From: GCA-958296115 sp965222445
GTDB taxonomy: Bacteria; Chloroflexota; Dehalococcoidia; Lucifugimonadales; CAJWER01
Reading direction: 5' to 3'
Length of the DNA: 64,000 bases
Assembly (NCBI GenBank): GCA_965222445.1
Contig: CBDCTY010000002.1
Span: 1,488,001-1,552,000 of the forward strand
Both the position numbers and the translations under genes were made by a program. The notes beneath the pieces were generated by a model. It saw only the letters and a program-made list of their open reading frames with translations. It was not told the DNA's origin and did not search any database. This document shows, one piece after another, positions 14,662-22,221 of this stretch; position 1 is the stretch's first letter; each line of letters starts with the position of its first letter.

Positions 14662-17430
14662 TCACATCGCCTCCAGGAGTCGCTGGAGGTCGTGCTTCGC
14701 CTCCAGGATGTCGGCCCAGAGGTCGCCCATCGCTTCGACACGCTCGGGCACTGTGTCTATGGTGAAGTCGGTCGGGTAGACACGCTCCAGCTCGTCCCAT
14801 CTGACCGGGGTAGAGACGGGTGCGCCTGGCAGGGGCCTGAGCGAGTATATCGACGCCATGTTCTTGCCGCGGGAGTTCTGGTTGTGATCGAAGAAGACCT
14901 TACCCGTCCTCTTCTCGACCGACCACTCCATCGTCACGTCGCGGGGGCGCTGGCGGAGCAGGAAGCCGCCTATGGTCTCGCAGACCTTCCTGACGGCCCT
15001 GTAGTCGTACTGCCGCACGATAGGCACGTAGATGTGGAGGCCCGTCTTTCCCGAGGTCTTGACGAACGACGAGAGCGAGAGCTGGTCGAGTATCTGGCGC
15101 AGGGCCAGCGCGACCGTGCGGGTGCTGGCGAAGGCGGCGCGGTTGAGCTCCGGCTCGTCGCCGGTCTTCTCACGCCCTGAGTAGATGTAGGGGTCCAGGT
15201 CGAAGACGATGAAGTCCGGGTAGTTGAGCGCACTGCTCTCCAGGACCTCCCTGGAACCGTGGAATACGGCCGGCAGGTGGGCCGCGTCGGGCTCGCCGAC
15301 GGTCCTGGACGACCAGGGGTGAAGCTCGATGTCGGCAAGCTGCGCCAGCCAGACCAGCGTGGCGAGGTTGTCCACCGTGATGTAGCTGCTGTCGCCCTCG
15401 TTGTGGGATGAGTAGATCTCGACCGTGTTGACGAAGGGCGGCGGGTCCTCCACGTGCTTCTGGTAGAAGCTGCCGCCGTCGATGCCGTTGGGGTAGCGGG
15501 TCAGCGTCATGGGCCTGTCCGCCAGGTGGGGCAGCAGCAGCGGGGCGATCGCGGCGTAGTAGCGGACCATGTCGCCCTTGGTGACCACACGATGCTCACC
15601 TTCGGCGGGCCAGAGGGGTTTGGAGAGGTTCGTCACGCGGACCCTGTGCCCCTCGACGTCCAGGTCCAGGGAGTCGCCCTCCGCGTCGAGCTGCTCAAGG
15701 ACCGACCGCGCCGGGTCTGGCCGTTCAGCCGTGTGCCGCCACCCTCTGCCCCCCTGGGTTCCCACCCCGTATCGAGTACGGGGCAGGCTCTTCGCGGGAA
15801 CGACGATCTTGGGGGCCTCGGCGTCGGGGCTTTCGCGCGAAACGGAAGCGGGGTCGGTCTCCGGCCTGAGGCCGATGAATACCGGCGCGCGCAGCTTGCC
15901 GTCCCCCGTCCAGCGGTCGAATCTGACCGTTGCGACGAGCTCCGGACGCACCCAGCGTGGGGACTGCTCGTCGACGGCTTCGGGGTTGGCGAAGGGCGGT
16001 TCGGCCGTTTCGAGGGAGCGAAGCTCCTCTGCCAGTGCTTCCAGCATCGCGCGGTCGAACCCGCTGCCCACGGCCCCGCAGTAGGTGAGCCCCGAATCGG
16101 AATGGTATCCGAGGATGAGTGCGCCGAAGGTCGACGCCCGTTCGCCCAAGCCCTGGGTGTACCCGCCGACGACGAACTCCTGGGACTGCGTGTGCTTGGC
16201 CTTCAGCCAATGCCTGCTCCGGACGCCGGGCTCGTAGGTGCTGTTCCGCTCCTTCGCCACGAAGCCCTCCAGCCCCGTCCGCTGCGCGGCCTCGAATAGC
16301 GCCTCGCCTTGGGCCTCCACATGGTCGATGGCCTGGAGCGAATCGCCCGGCACCAGCGAGCGCATGAGGACCTCCTTGCGCTCGTGCAGCGGCAGCCGCT
16401 GGAGGCTCATGCCGTTCAGGTACAGCAGGTCGAAGGCATAGTAGAGGATCGGCGGGGCGGTCTCGACGCGTTCGAGGTTCCGGCGGGCGACCGGGTTGGC
16501 GTGGCGCTGCATCGCCTCGAAGTCGGGCAGCCCATCGTCGCCGAGGGCGACGACCTCCCCGTCGAGCACGAGCTCGTCATCGAGCTGCGTTTCAAGGTCG
16601 GCCACGACCTCGGGGAACTGTGTGGTGATGTCCCTGCCCGTGCGGCTCTTCAGGACGACGAAGCCGCCGCGCACGAAGGCGATGGCGCGGTAGCCGTCGA
16701 GCTTGGGCTCGAAGAGCCAGCCAGGGTGCGAGAAGGGGCGCTCGACGAGCCGGGCCTGCATCGGCTTCAGCGACGCCGGAAACGGGGCGGGACTGCCCCG
16801 GGGTGGGCCCGCTGGGTCGGGCAGCCGTCCCTCCTTCAGGTCCTCGACCGTGAGTCCCGAGTATACGGAGCGGTCCTCGGCGACGATTTCGCCCTCCGGG
16901 TCGGCGTGGCGGTCCTGGTGCTTGATGAGGAGCCAGTCGCGGGGCCCGCGGCTGGTGCGGACGAGGGTCCACGAGCCACGCATCTTGCGGCCCTTCAGGG
17001 TGAAGGAGAGCTTGCCGGCCTCCAGCTCCTCGCGCATCCGGCGGTTCGCCTCATCGCGGTCGCCGAACGAGAGGACCCCACCCTCGTCGGGGGAGTAGAC
17101 GCCCGTGTCCCACACGATCATCTCGCCCGCGCCGTAGCTGCCGTCGGGGATTATGCCTTCGAAGTCGGCGTAGTCCAGCGGGTGGTCTTCGACCATGGCG
17201 GCGAAGCGCTTCTCGCGGGGGTCGAGTGACGGCCCCTTGGGGACCGGCCACGACTTGAGCACGCCGTCGATCTCCAGCCGGACGTCGTAGTGGAGGCGCG
17301 ACGCGGCGTGCTTCTGCACGACGAATCGGAGGTTGAGGCCCCCTGCCCGGCCGGTCCTGGGCTCGGGCGTCTGGGAGAAGTCGCGCATGGCCTCGTATTG
17401 CGCGAGCGGCCGTTTGTCGGTGCTGGGCAT
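14662..17430 (-). CDS. ligD: ATP-dependent DNA ligase D (phosphoesterase-ligase-polymerase)
   Basis: A 922-residue multidomain end-joining enzyme that trims, fills and seals double-strand breaks, normally with Ku. Domain order is 3'-phosphoesterase (about 15-175, with HYDVRLE and KGPSLDP), ligase (about 220-530, AMP-accepting Lys243 in EPKLDGYRA), then primase-type polymerase (about 600-910, with YPNGIDGGSFYQKH and HPWSSR). This is the Pseudomonas-type order, unlike mycobacterial enzymes. ATG 17430 is chosen; an upstream TTG would add 12 unlikely residues. The ligase-polymerase linker carries an in-frame repeat hairpin (15756-15805). No ku gene is in the window. Confidence 0.93.
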   Translation of the reverse strand: MPSTDKRPLAQYEAMRDFSQTPEPRTGRAGGLNLRFVVQKHAASRLHYDVRLEIDGVLKSWPVPKGPSLDPREKRFAAMVEDHPLDYADFEGIIPDGSYGAGEMIVWDTGVYSPDEGGVLSFGDRDEANRRMREELEAGKLSFTLKGRKMRGSWTLVRTSRGPRDWLLIKHQDRHADPEGEIVAEDRSVYSGLTVEDLKEGRLPDPAGPPRGSPAPFPASLKPMQARLVERPFSHPGWLFEPKLDGYRAIAFVRGGFVVLKSRTGRDITTQFPEVVADLETQLDDELVLDGEVVALGDDGLPDFEAMQRHANPVARRNLERVETAPPILYYAFDLLYLNGMSLQRLPLHERKEVLMRSLVPGDSLQAIDHVEAQGEALFEAAQRTGLEGFVAKERNSTYEPGVRSRHWLKAKHTQSQEFVVGGYTQGLGERASTFGALILGYHSDSGLTYCGAVGSGFDRAMLEALAEELRSLETAEPPFANPEAVDEQSPRWVRPELVATVRFDRWTGDGKLRAPVFIGLRPETDPASVSRESPDAEAPKIVVPAKSLPRTRYGVGTQGGRGWRHTAERPDPARSVLEQLDAEGDSLDLDVEGHRVRVTNLSKPLWPAEGEHRVVTKGDMVRYYAAIAPLLLPHLADRPMTLTRYPNGIDGGSFYQKHVEDPPPFVNTVEIYSSHNEGDSSYITVDNLATLVWLAQLADIELHPWSSRTVGEPDAAHLPAVFHGSREVLESSALNYPDFIVFDLDPYIYSGREKTGDEPELNRAAFASTRTVALALRQILDQLSLSSFVKTSGKTGLHIYVPIVRQYDYRAVRKVCETIGGFLLRQRPRDVTMEWSVEKRTGKVFFDHNQNSRGKNMASIYSLRPLPGAPVSTPVRWDELERVYPTDFTIDTVPERVEAMGDLWADILEAKHDLQRLLEAM
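15756..15805 (-). repeat. REP hairpin core inserted in frame within ligD
   Basis: Fifty bases match, in reverse orientation and with few differences, the central hairpin of the 126-bp repeat (TTCCCGCGAAGAGCCTG, then CCCCGTACTCGATACGGGG). In ligD it is read in frame as residues around SLPRTRYGVGTQG in the flexible linker between ligase and polymerase domains. Confidence 0.8.
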
Positions 17431-17504
17431 GACACTATGATTGGATATGCCTCCCGCCCTTTGCAAGGGCCGTCAGGGGGGCGCACGCTATTTTCAGAGA
17501 AATA

Positions 17505-17630
17505 ATACCAATTCATTTTGAACGCGCCGTAAAGCCGTCATTCCCGCGAAGAGCCTGCCCCGTACTCGATACGGGGCGGGAACCCACTCCCTGGCCGCAC
17601 ATATACGGCGGCATCACGGTGACTTGGTAT
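17505..17630 (+). repeat. 126-bp ATACCAA-ended repeat, copy 2 (long form)
   Basis: Same ends and body as the 102-bp form, but the central hairpin is lengthened by 24 bases containing CCCCGTACTCGATACGGGG. It lies upstream of ligD, between it and a zinc-ribbon gene. The copy at 61073-61198 has the same extension. Confidence 0.92.
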
Positions 17631-17685
17631 AACACTGTGAGGTCGGTTATGCAAATGTCTCCTCGATGGGGAAGGAACGAGGACG

Positions 17686-17982
17686 TCAGGCCGTGGATCT
17701 CGAGGCGGGGCTGAAGACGTGGCCGCAGGGGCGGCACCGGTAGCAGTAGTTGTCCTCGTCCCTGAGCCTGTCCAGGAGCACCAGGGCCCCCGACTCGCAC
17801 CGGGGGCAGGTGCAGCGTGTGTCCGGGGCTCCGGCCCCGTCGGAAGGCGGACCGCCGGGCCGTCGGTGCGCCGCGAGGGCGGCGGCGTCCGGCCTGTGGG
17901 CGCACTGTATGCAGCGAACGTCGTCGTCTTGGGTGGTGTCCACGTCCCCGCCGCAGCGGGGACATGCCTTGAACAGGATCAT
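17686..17982 (-). CDS. Small multi-zinc-ribbon protein
   Basis: A 98-residue protein with four Cys pairs: CPRCGG near the start, CIQCAH, CTCPRCES and CYRCRPCGH near the end. They could bind two zinc ions as two ribbons, the second resembling ribbons of transcription or RNA-binding proteins. ATG 17982 follows a good GGAGGT. The first and last ribbons are separated by an Ala/Pro/Gly-rich linker. No enzyme domain is visible. It is encoded alone between two repeat-rich spacers; its role is unknown. Confidence 0.75.
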   Translation of the reverse strand: MILFKACPRCGGDVDTTQDDDVRCIQCAHRPDAAALAAHRRPGGPPSDGAGAPDTRCTCPRCESGALVLLDRLRDEDNYCYRCRPCGHVFSPASRSTA

Positions 17983-18218
17983 TGCTTACCTCCGGTAGGC
18001 CCGTGAAGGACATTTGTAGTTATGCGCTTCGACGTACATCATTCGTCGACGCGGGCAAGGGCTGTGCCGCACGGGTGTTCTATGGCGGCGTCTGCCATTA
18101 TGCGGTATGGTGAATTGCGTTGTCAAATGGGACGGAGGGCCAAGCCTCACCGGCTGATTGGGCCAGCCGGCGTGACGGACTGCTCCCAGCCTCTATGGTG
18201 GCGCACCCTGCCGGGGAT

Positions 18219-18267
18219 GGATTCCCGCCCCCGACTGCTCGGGGGCAGGCTCTGCGCGGGAACGACG
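18219..18267. repeat. REP hairpin core upstream of an XRE regulator
   Basis: GGATTCCCGCCCCCGA, CTGCT, CGGGGGCAGGCTC then GCGCGGGAACGACG is a variant of the central hairpin of the long repeat form, with a different loop. It ends about 24 bases before the XRE gene start and fills most of the 300-base gap after the zinc-ribbon gene. Confidence 0.65.
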
Positions 18268-18290
18268 GAGGCGGGGGACTTGGGGGGACA

Positions 18291-18680
18291 GTGACCGGGT
18301 CAAAGTCATACGAACGTCTGGCGCGTATGGTGCGGCGGGCGAGGCTGTCGAAGGGCCTGACGCAGCGGCAGCTTTCGCGTCTGCTGCGGATGAGCGAGGG
18401 GTACGCGGGCCACCTGGAGCGGGGCGGCATCCGTCCGAACGTGGAGACGCTGAAGTCGCTGGCGGGTGCGCTGGGCATCGTATACGGCGAACTGGCGGTG
18501 GCTGCGGGCTACATCACGCGGCAGGAGTACGAGAGTCCCATCGACGACAGGCAGCTTACGCGGCTCACGGAGATCGGGGACCTGACCGAGGATGAATGGG
18601 AGTCGGTGCGCGACTTCGCCCGGTACGTCAGATCGAAGCGCGGGCCCATGGACCAGCCTGGTGAGGAGCGACCCGCCTGA
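18291..18680 (+). CDS. XRE-family helix-turn-helix regulator
   Basis: A 129-residue DNA-binding protein. Residues about 6-65 form a Cro/CI-type domain (LARMVRRARLSKGLTQRQLSRLLRMSEGYAGHLERG...PNVETLKSLAGALGI), followed by an acidic and charged C-terminal region. GTG 18291 is chosen because GGGGGG lies just before it and upstream codons lie in a repeat hairpin; the frame stays open to 18120. Its 3' end overlaps that of an ImmA/IrrE-like gene on the other strand by 53 bases. Such pairs often regulate mobile elements or stress responses, but normally run in the same direction. Confidence 0.82.
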   Translation: MTGSKSYERLARMVRRARLSKGLTQRQLSRLLRMSEGYAGHLERGGIRPNVETLKSLAGALGIVYGELAVAAGYITRQEYESPIDDRQLTRLTEIGDLTEDEWESVRDFARYVRSKRGPMDQPGEERPA

Positions 18681-19065
18681 CGAGGGGCAGCTTCTCCGCC
18701 GGGATCGCCAGCTCGGCGCTGGTGAGGCTCCAGCCGTGCGGCCCGGCCACCAGAGATGCGGCGAACTCCTCAGCCTGGCGCTCGGCCTTCCCATCGCATC
18801 CCGCGCAGCCGCCTGCACGGGTGCGGACGCCCGTGTGAAGCTGGTGGTGGCCCATTCCGTGGGCGACCCGCCACCTGAACCAGCGCCGGTCGAGGCCGTG
18901 CCGGACGCCGATGGTGCCGTCGATGATCACCTCCTCCAGCCTGCCCCTGAACGGGAACGAGACGACCTCGATGCCCAGGGTACACGCCAGGCCTTTCAGG
19001 TCGACGGGCACGGCGAGCTCGTGGCGCTCCCAGAGGCGCAGGGCGATTGCGGATGCGCGAGACAA
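18628..19065 (-). CDS. ImmA/IrrE-like protein lacking the catalytic Glu
   Basis: About 145 residues matching the ImmA/IrrE (DUF955) peptidase family, which cleave XRE-type repressors. The recognisable parts are ALRLWERHELAVPVDLKGLACTLGIEVV, the active-site helix RWRVAHGMGHHQLH, and AERQAEEFAASLVAG. The usual HExxH is here HGMGH, so both zinc-binding His residues remain but the general-base Glu is Gly. The third ligand (Glu of AEEFAA) is present. The start is uncertain: TTG 19065 fits the family length, while the frame is open to 19275. It converges on the XRE gene with overlapping ends. It may be an inactive sensor form. Confidence 0.7.
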   Translation of the reverse strand: MSRASAIALRLWERHELAVPVDLKGLACTLGIEVVSFPFRGRLEEVIIDGTIGVRHGLDRRWFRWRVAHGMGHHQLHTGVRTRAGGCAGCDGKAERQAEEFAASLVAGPHGWSLTSAELAIPAEKLPLVRRVAPHQAGPWARASI

Positions 19066-19240
19066 TATCAGGTGGTCCGTTAGCTGATGCGGTGTGTGCT
19101 GCGTAGCCGTGCAATCTCGTACATAAGTGCTATTATGGGCGGCAGCACGTGGGCCGTCAAGTGGAGATTTCTTCACCGCAGAGAGCGCGGAGAGGGAGAC
19201 TGTTGAGGAGGAGACGCTCGGCTGAATACGCCCCGATCCA

Positions 19241-20146
19241 TCAGGCGGTGGCGGCGTCGGGGCTCGCCAGGCCAATCACGGTGGTAATCAGAGGTATCGC
19301 GCCCGCGTACACGAGGGGAAGGAGCAGGTCTCTCGTCCAGTACGAGCTCCCGGCCAGAGTGAATGAACCAAAGGACGACATGACGGCGGCGTAGGCAGCC
19401 GAGCCCAGCAGCGCGCCCGCCAGCAGTGGGACCGCCATATCGGCCGCGATCACCGAGGCCATCTGCCGGGGCGGCGTACCCAGGGTCCTCAGCAACCCGT
19501 AACGCCGCGACCTGATGTTGAGGTGCATGGCGGCCCCGGCTCGCGCCAACACCACCGACGGCAGCACAAGTATGAGGATGCCCATTATGACGAAGCTGGA
19601 ATCGTCGGGGTAAAAGAAATCCTCGACGGGAGCCACCGGGTAGAATGAGGACTCGGCGCCGGGCGGCACCGTGTCGATGAACTCTACGATGACCATCTCG
19701 CGTGGGTGGGCCAGCGCCGCGTCCGGAAGCGCCCGGGCCGTCCGGCCGCCCAGCCAGGCCTCCAACTCTCCCGTCCAGTCGTCCTCGAGCTGAGCGAGAA
19801 CCGCCAGGGAGGCCATGACGGCCCCGTTCTGCTCGATGCGCGGGATGCCGGGAAGGCCGAGCCGCTGTCCCGCTTCGCCCGCGAAGACCGTGACGACCAG
19901 GGGCCCATAAGCGGTGGTCTCTACCCTGGTCGACCGCTGCGGCCCTTCGACCTGGTGCCTGAATGGCCCCATACTGCTGGACCCGTCTCGCAGCACGGCG
20001 GTCTCCTGCTGGGCGTGGAATCCGAACCCGATTCCCAGTGCAAGCGAGAGCCCGGCACATGAGATAGCGCCGACCGCTATCAGCGGGACCCACGCGGAGA
20101 GCGACCGCCGTGAGCGGGGCCAGAGGAGCCTGAAGAAGAGCATCAT
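19241..20146 (-). CDS. FtsX/MacB-like ABC exporter permease
   Basis: A 301-residue membrane protein. ATG 20146 overlaps the stop of the upstream ATPase gene (ATGA), so the two are translationally coupled. Layout: an N-terminal membrane helix (WVPLIAVGAISCAGLSLALGIG), an extracytoplasmic domain of about 150 residues, then three helices beginning with FVIMGILILVLPSVVLA and containing the FtsX-like IRSRRYGLLRTLGTPPRQMASVI signature. This is a single FtsX module, shorter than many two-module exporters; it ends soon after the last helix. With the ATPase it probably exports a lipid or peptide, substrate unknown. Confidence 0.8.
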   Translation of the reverse strand: MMLFFRLLWPRSRRSLSAWVPLIAVGAISCAGLSLALGIGFGFHAQQETAVLRDGSSSMGPFRHQVEGPQRSTRVETTAYGPLVVTVFAGEAGQRLGLPGIPRIEQNGAVMASLAVLAQLEDDWTGELEAWLGGRTARALPDAALAHPREMVIVEFIDTVPPGAESSFYPVAPVEDFFYPDDSSFVIMGILILVLPSVVLARAGAAMHLNIRSRRYGLLRTLGTPPRQMASVIAADMAVPLLAGALLGSAAYAAVMSSFGSFTLAGSSYWTRDLLLPLVYAGAIPLITTVIGLASPDAATA

Positions 20147-20832
20147 GCCGCCGCACGATCCTCTACCAGTCTTCCGTCGTCCAGCCGGAGCACACGGTCG
20201 CACTCGACCCACACAGAGGGGTCGTGGGTAACGATCAGCACACCGACACCGAAATCCGCCGCGACCCTCCGCAGCTCGCCGACCACAAGCTCGGAGTTCT
20301 TCTCGTCCAGCGCGCCGGTCGGCTCGTCGCAGAAGACGATGCTGGGCTCCATCATCAGAGCCCGGGCTATCGACGCGCGCTGCAGCTCGCCGCCGGAGAG
20401 GGTCGCCGGGTAGCTTTCGGTCAGGGGGCCGAGGCCGAACCGGTCGAGCAGCTCCCTCGCCCGCTCACGGGCATCGCGCGGCCTGGTGCCTGACACCACG
20501 AGGGGAACGGCGACGTTGGCGGCGATGGTGAGGTCGTCGAGGAACGCGGGGAACTGGAAGACGAACCCGCACTGCTCCCGGCGCACCAGCGTGATGCGCG
20601 GCTCGCGCAGGCTCCAGACGTCGTCGTGGCCGCCCCACGCTACCGTGCCGACGTCCGGTTGCCGCAGTCCGGCGAGGGCGTAGAGGAGGGTGGACTTGCC
20701 GGAGCCGCTGACTCCGACGACGGCCAGGACTTCTCCACGGAGGAGCTCCAGGTCCACCCCATCCAGGACGCGGCGCTCGCCGAAGCTCTGGGTCAGTCCA
20801 CGTCCGGTGAGGGCAGACACTTCCGTGGTCAT
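20143..20832 (-). CDS. LolD/MacB-type ABC transporter ATPase
   Basis: A 229-residue ATPase energising the coupled FtsX-like permease. Walker A is GVSGSGKST, the Q-loop is FQFPAFLDDLT, the signature is LSGGELQRASIARAL, Walker B plus D-loop is IVFCDEPTGALDEKNS and the switch His is in VLIVTHD. ATG 20832 follows AGGAGG. The large FtsX-type permease at 22222, encoded divergently, may use the same ATPase. A decayed second copy of its 5' end is found at 21296-21408. Confidence 0.93.
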   Translation of the reverse strand: MTTEVSALTGRGLTQSFGERRVLDGVDLELLRGEVLAVVGVSGSGKSTLLYALAGLRQPDVGTVAWGGHDDVWSLREPRITLVRREQCGFVFQFPAFLDDLTIAANVAVPLVVSGTRPRDARERARELLDRFGLGPLTESYPATLSGGELQRASIARALMMEPSIVFCDEPTGALDEKNSELVVGELRRVAADFGVGVLIVTHDPSVWVECDRVLRLDDGRLVEDRAAA

Positions 20833-20989
20833 GGGGCGCCTCCTGCGCAGTCTGCTAGTGGTCGTATCTCGTTCCGGTACAACGCCAGTGAACGGGACCT
20901 ATCACGAATCCGGCATGGTAACAGGCGAATCGTCCCCTGTTGGGCCATGCTGTGAACGTTGCGCGTCACACTACACCATGCCGCGCGGT

Positions 20990-21241
20990 TTACCACGGAT
21001 TGAGATTGTCCGGTTGATTCTTGCTGCGCCGCCACCGGACAACGGAGACGATGACAAGTACCGCAATCCATATGGGCGAGCTAATGACGATGAAGTGCCA
21101 AGTCCAGCCGATAGTGCTAAGGACAATGTCCCCGCCTGTGACGACTTGATCCTTCGGCACATCGGACGAAAGAACGGAGTACAGGGCCAATCCTGCCAGC
21201 ACCAGAACGAAACTTATCGGGATCATGTACCAGCGTTTTAT
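20990..21241 (-). CDS. Small two-helix membrane protein
   Basis: A short membrane protein with two helices (ISFVLVLAGLALYSVL and WHFIVISSPIWIAVLVIVSVV) and a basic tail WRRSKNQPDNLNPW. The first ATG (21226) is 22 bases from a strong GGGAGG (21254-21249). An in-frame ATA at 21241, giving KRWYMIPISF after the start, is 7 bases from it, so a rare ATA start is preferred here; from ATG the protein is 78 residues, from ATA 83. It lies between the ABC ATPase gene and a remnant of its duplicate. Function unknown. Confidence 0.65.
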   Translation of the reverse strand: MKRWYMIPISFVLVLAGLALYSVLSSDVPKDQVVTGGDIVLSTIGWTWHFIVISSPIWIAVLVIVSVVRWRRSKNQPDNLNPW

Positions 21242-21295
21242 TTGCCTACCTCCCTATTTGATGTCGTACCATACGCAAAGTGAAGCCCCCGACGG

Positions 21296-21408
21296 GGGGA
21301 GTAATCGCCGCGGCGGAGGTCCGGATCCACGCCGTCAAGGACGCGGCGGTCGCCGAAGCTCTGGGTCAGTCCACGTCGGGTAAGGGCCAACGCTTCCGCA
21401 GTCATTCC
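21296..21408 (-). pseudogene. Truncated duplicate of the ABC ATPase 5' end
   Basis: From ATG 21408 the frame reads MTAEALALTRRGLTQSFGDR then RVLDGVDPDLRRG, nearly the same as the start of the ATPase at 20832 (MTTEVSALTGRGLTQSFGER, RVLDGVDLELLRG). DNA similarity is also high. After about 38 codons the match ends and no Walker A follows. It is the remnant of a tandem duplication of the exporter operon. Confidence 0.8.
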
Positions 21409-21666
21409 GTCACCTCTGCCGATGAAGTACTCCTCATTATTAGGAGCGGGGTATAACTTTGGCGTAATCATCAAGGCCTGCGGCGTAATTTTTTCATAAT
21501 CATTTGGAGTTGCCACAGAGGTCATGGAGGGCACAGGGGGGCGGGTGGGGCATGATATTATGGCAGCTGTTCAAGCTTATGGGATCTGAATGGACCCCTA
21601 CGCTAGGCCGAGAGCCCCCATCTCAGACCAATTCAACGGCACGCAGCGCGGATTGGAGTGAACGCA

Positions 21667-22118
21667 ATGGCCGGCAAGACATCCAGGAAGTCAACGAAGG
21701 TCGCAGAGAAGGCCGTGTCAAGGGGGACGCCGCGAAGCCGTTCCTCCTCTCAGGCGGCAACCCTCAGATCGCGAAGGCCGACGGCGACGCCCCCGTGCAG
21801 GCCTACATCGCGGCCATGCCGGGCTGGAAGAGCGACGTCGGGCGCCGCCTCGACGACCTCATCGTGCGTAGGGCCGTGAGGTGGAACTCGCCCTGGCATG
21901 GCATCGAGGGCGAGGGTTGGTTCGTCAGCTGCCACGTCTTCACCCATTACGTAAAGGTGACCTTCATCAATGGCGCGTCGCTGCGACCCGTCCCACACGG
22001 CTCAGGCAAGGACCCGGACTCGCGCTGGATCGACATCTACGAGGACGACCTCGACGAGACGCAGATGGCGACGTGGGTCCGGCAGGCGGCCGCCCTGCCC
22101 GGGTGGGACCTGACATGA
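21667..22118 (+). pseudogene. DUF1801-family protein gene with a frameshift
   Basis: ATG 21667 begins MAGKTSRKSTKVAEKAVS, the usual lysine-rich N-terminus of this family, but the conserved body (KGDAAKPFLLSGGNPQIAKADGD to QAAALPGWDLT, ending 22118) is in another frame. One missing base after the TC of the serine codon near 21718-21720 explains the shift: restoring it gives AVSKGDAAKP. The body has the family's WNSPWHGIEGEGWFVSCHVFTHYVKVTFINGASLRP pattern, and also seems to lack about five residues before RAVRWN. DUF1801 proteins are small, soluble and of unclear function (frataxin-like fold). A sequencing error cannot be excluded. Confidence 0.72.
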
Positions 22119-22221
22119 CATCCAGTGAACTTCGATTCGTCATCGTTCACAAGACTGGGTGAGGGGCTTCTTTGACCTTTTCATCGGGCAGGCTCCCGAC
22201 GGTGACGTACTGGCATAGTCA

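Noticed and set aside
17513..18013. A 166-codon minus-strand frame running through the zinc-ribbon gene and a repeat.
   Set aside because: The zinc-ribbon protein is in a different frame with good Cys motifs and a ribosome site; this one ends in translated repeat.
18120..18290. An N-terminal extension of the XRE regulator.
   Set aside because: It is translated repeat hairpin (TARGQALRGNDG-type peptide) and the GTG at 18291 has a purine-rich site before it.
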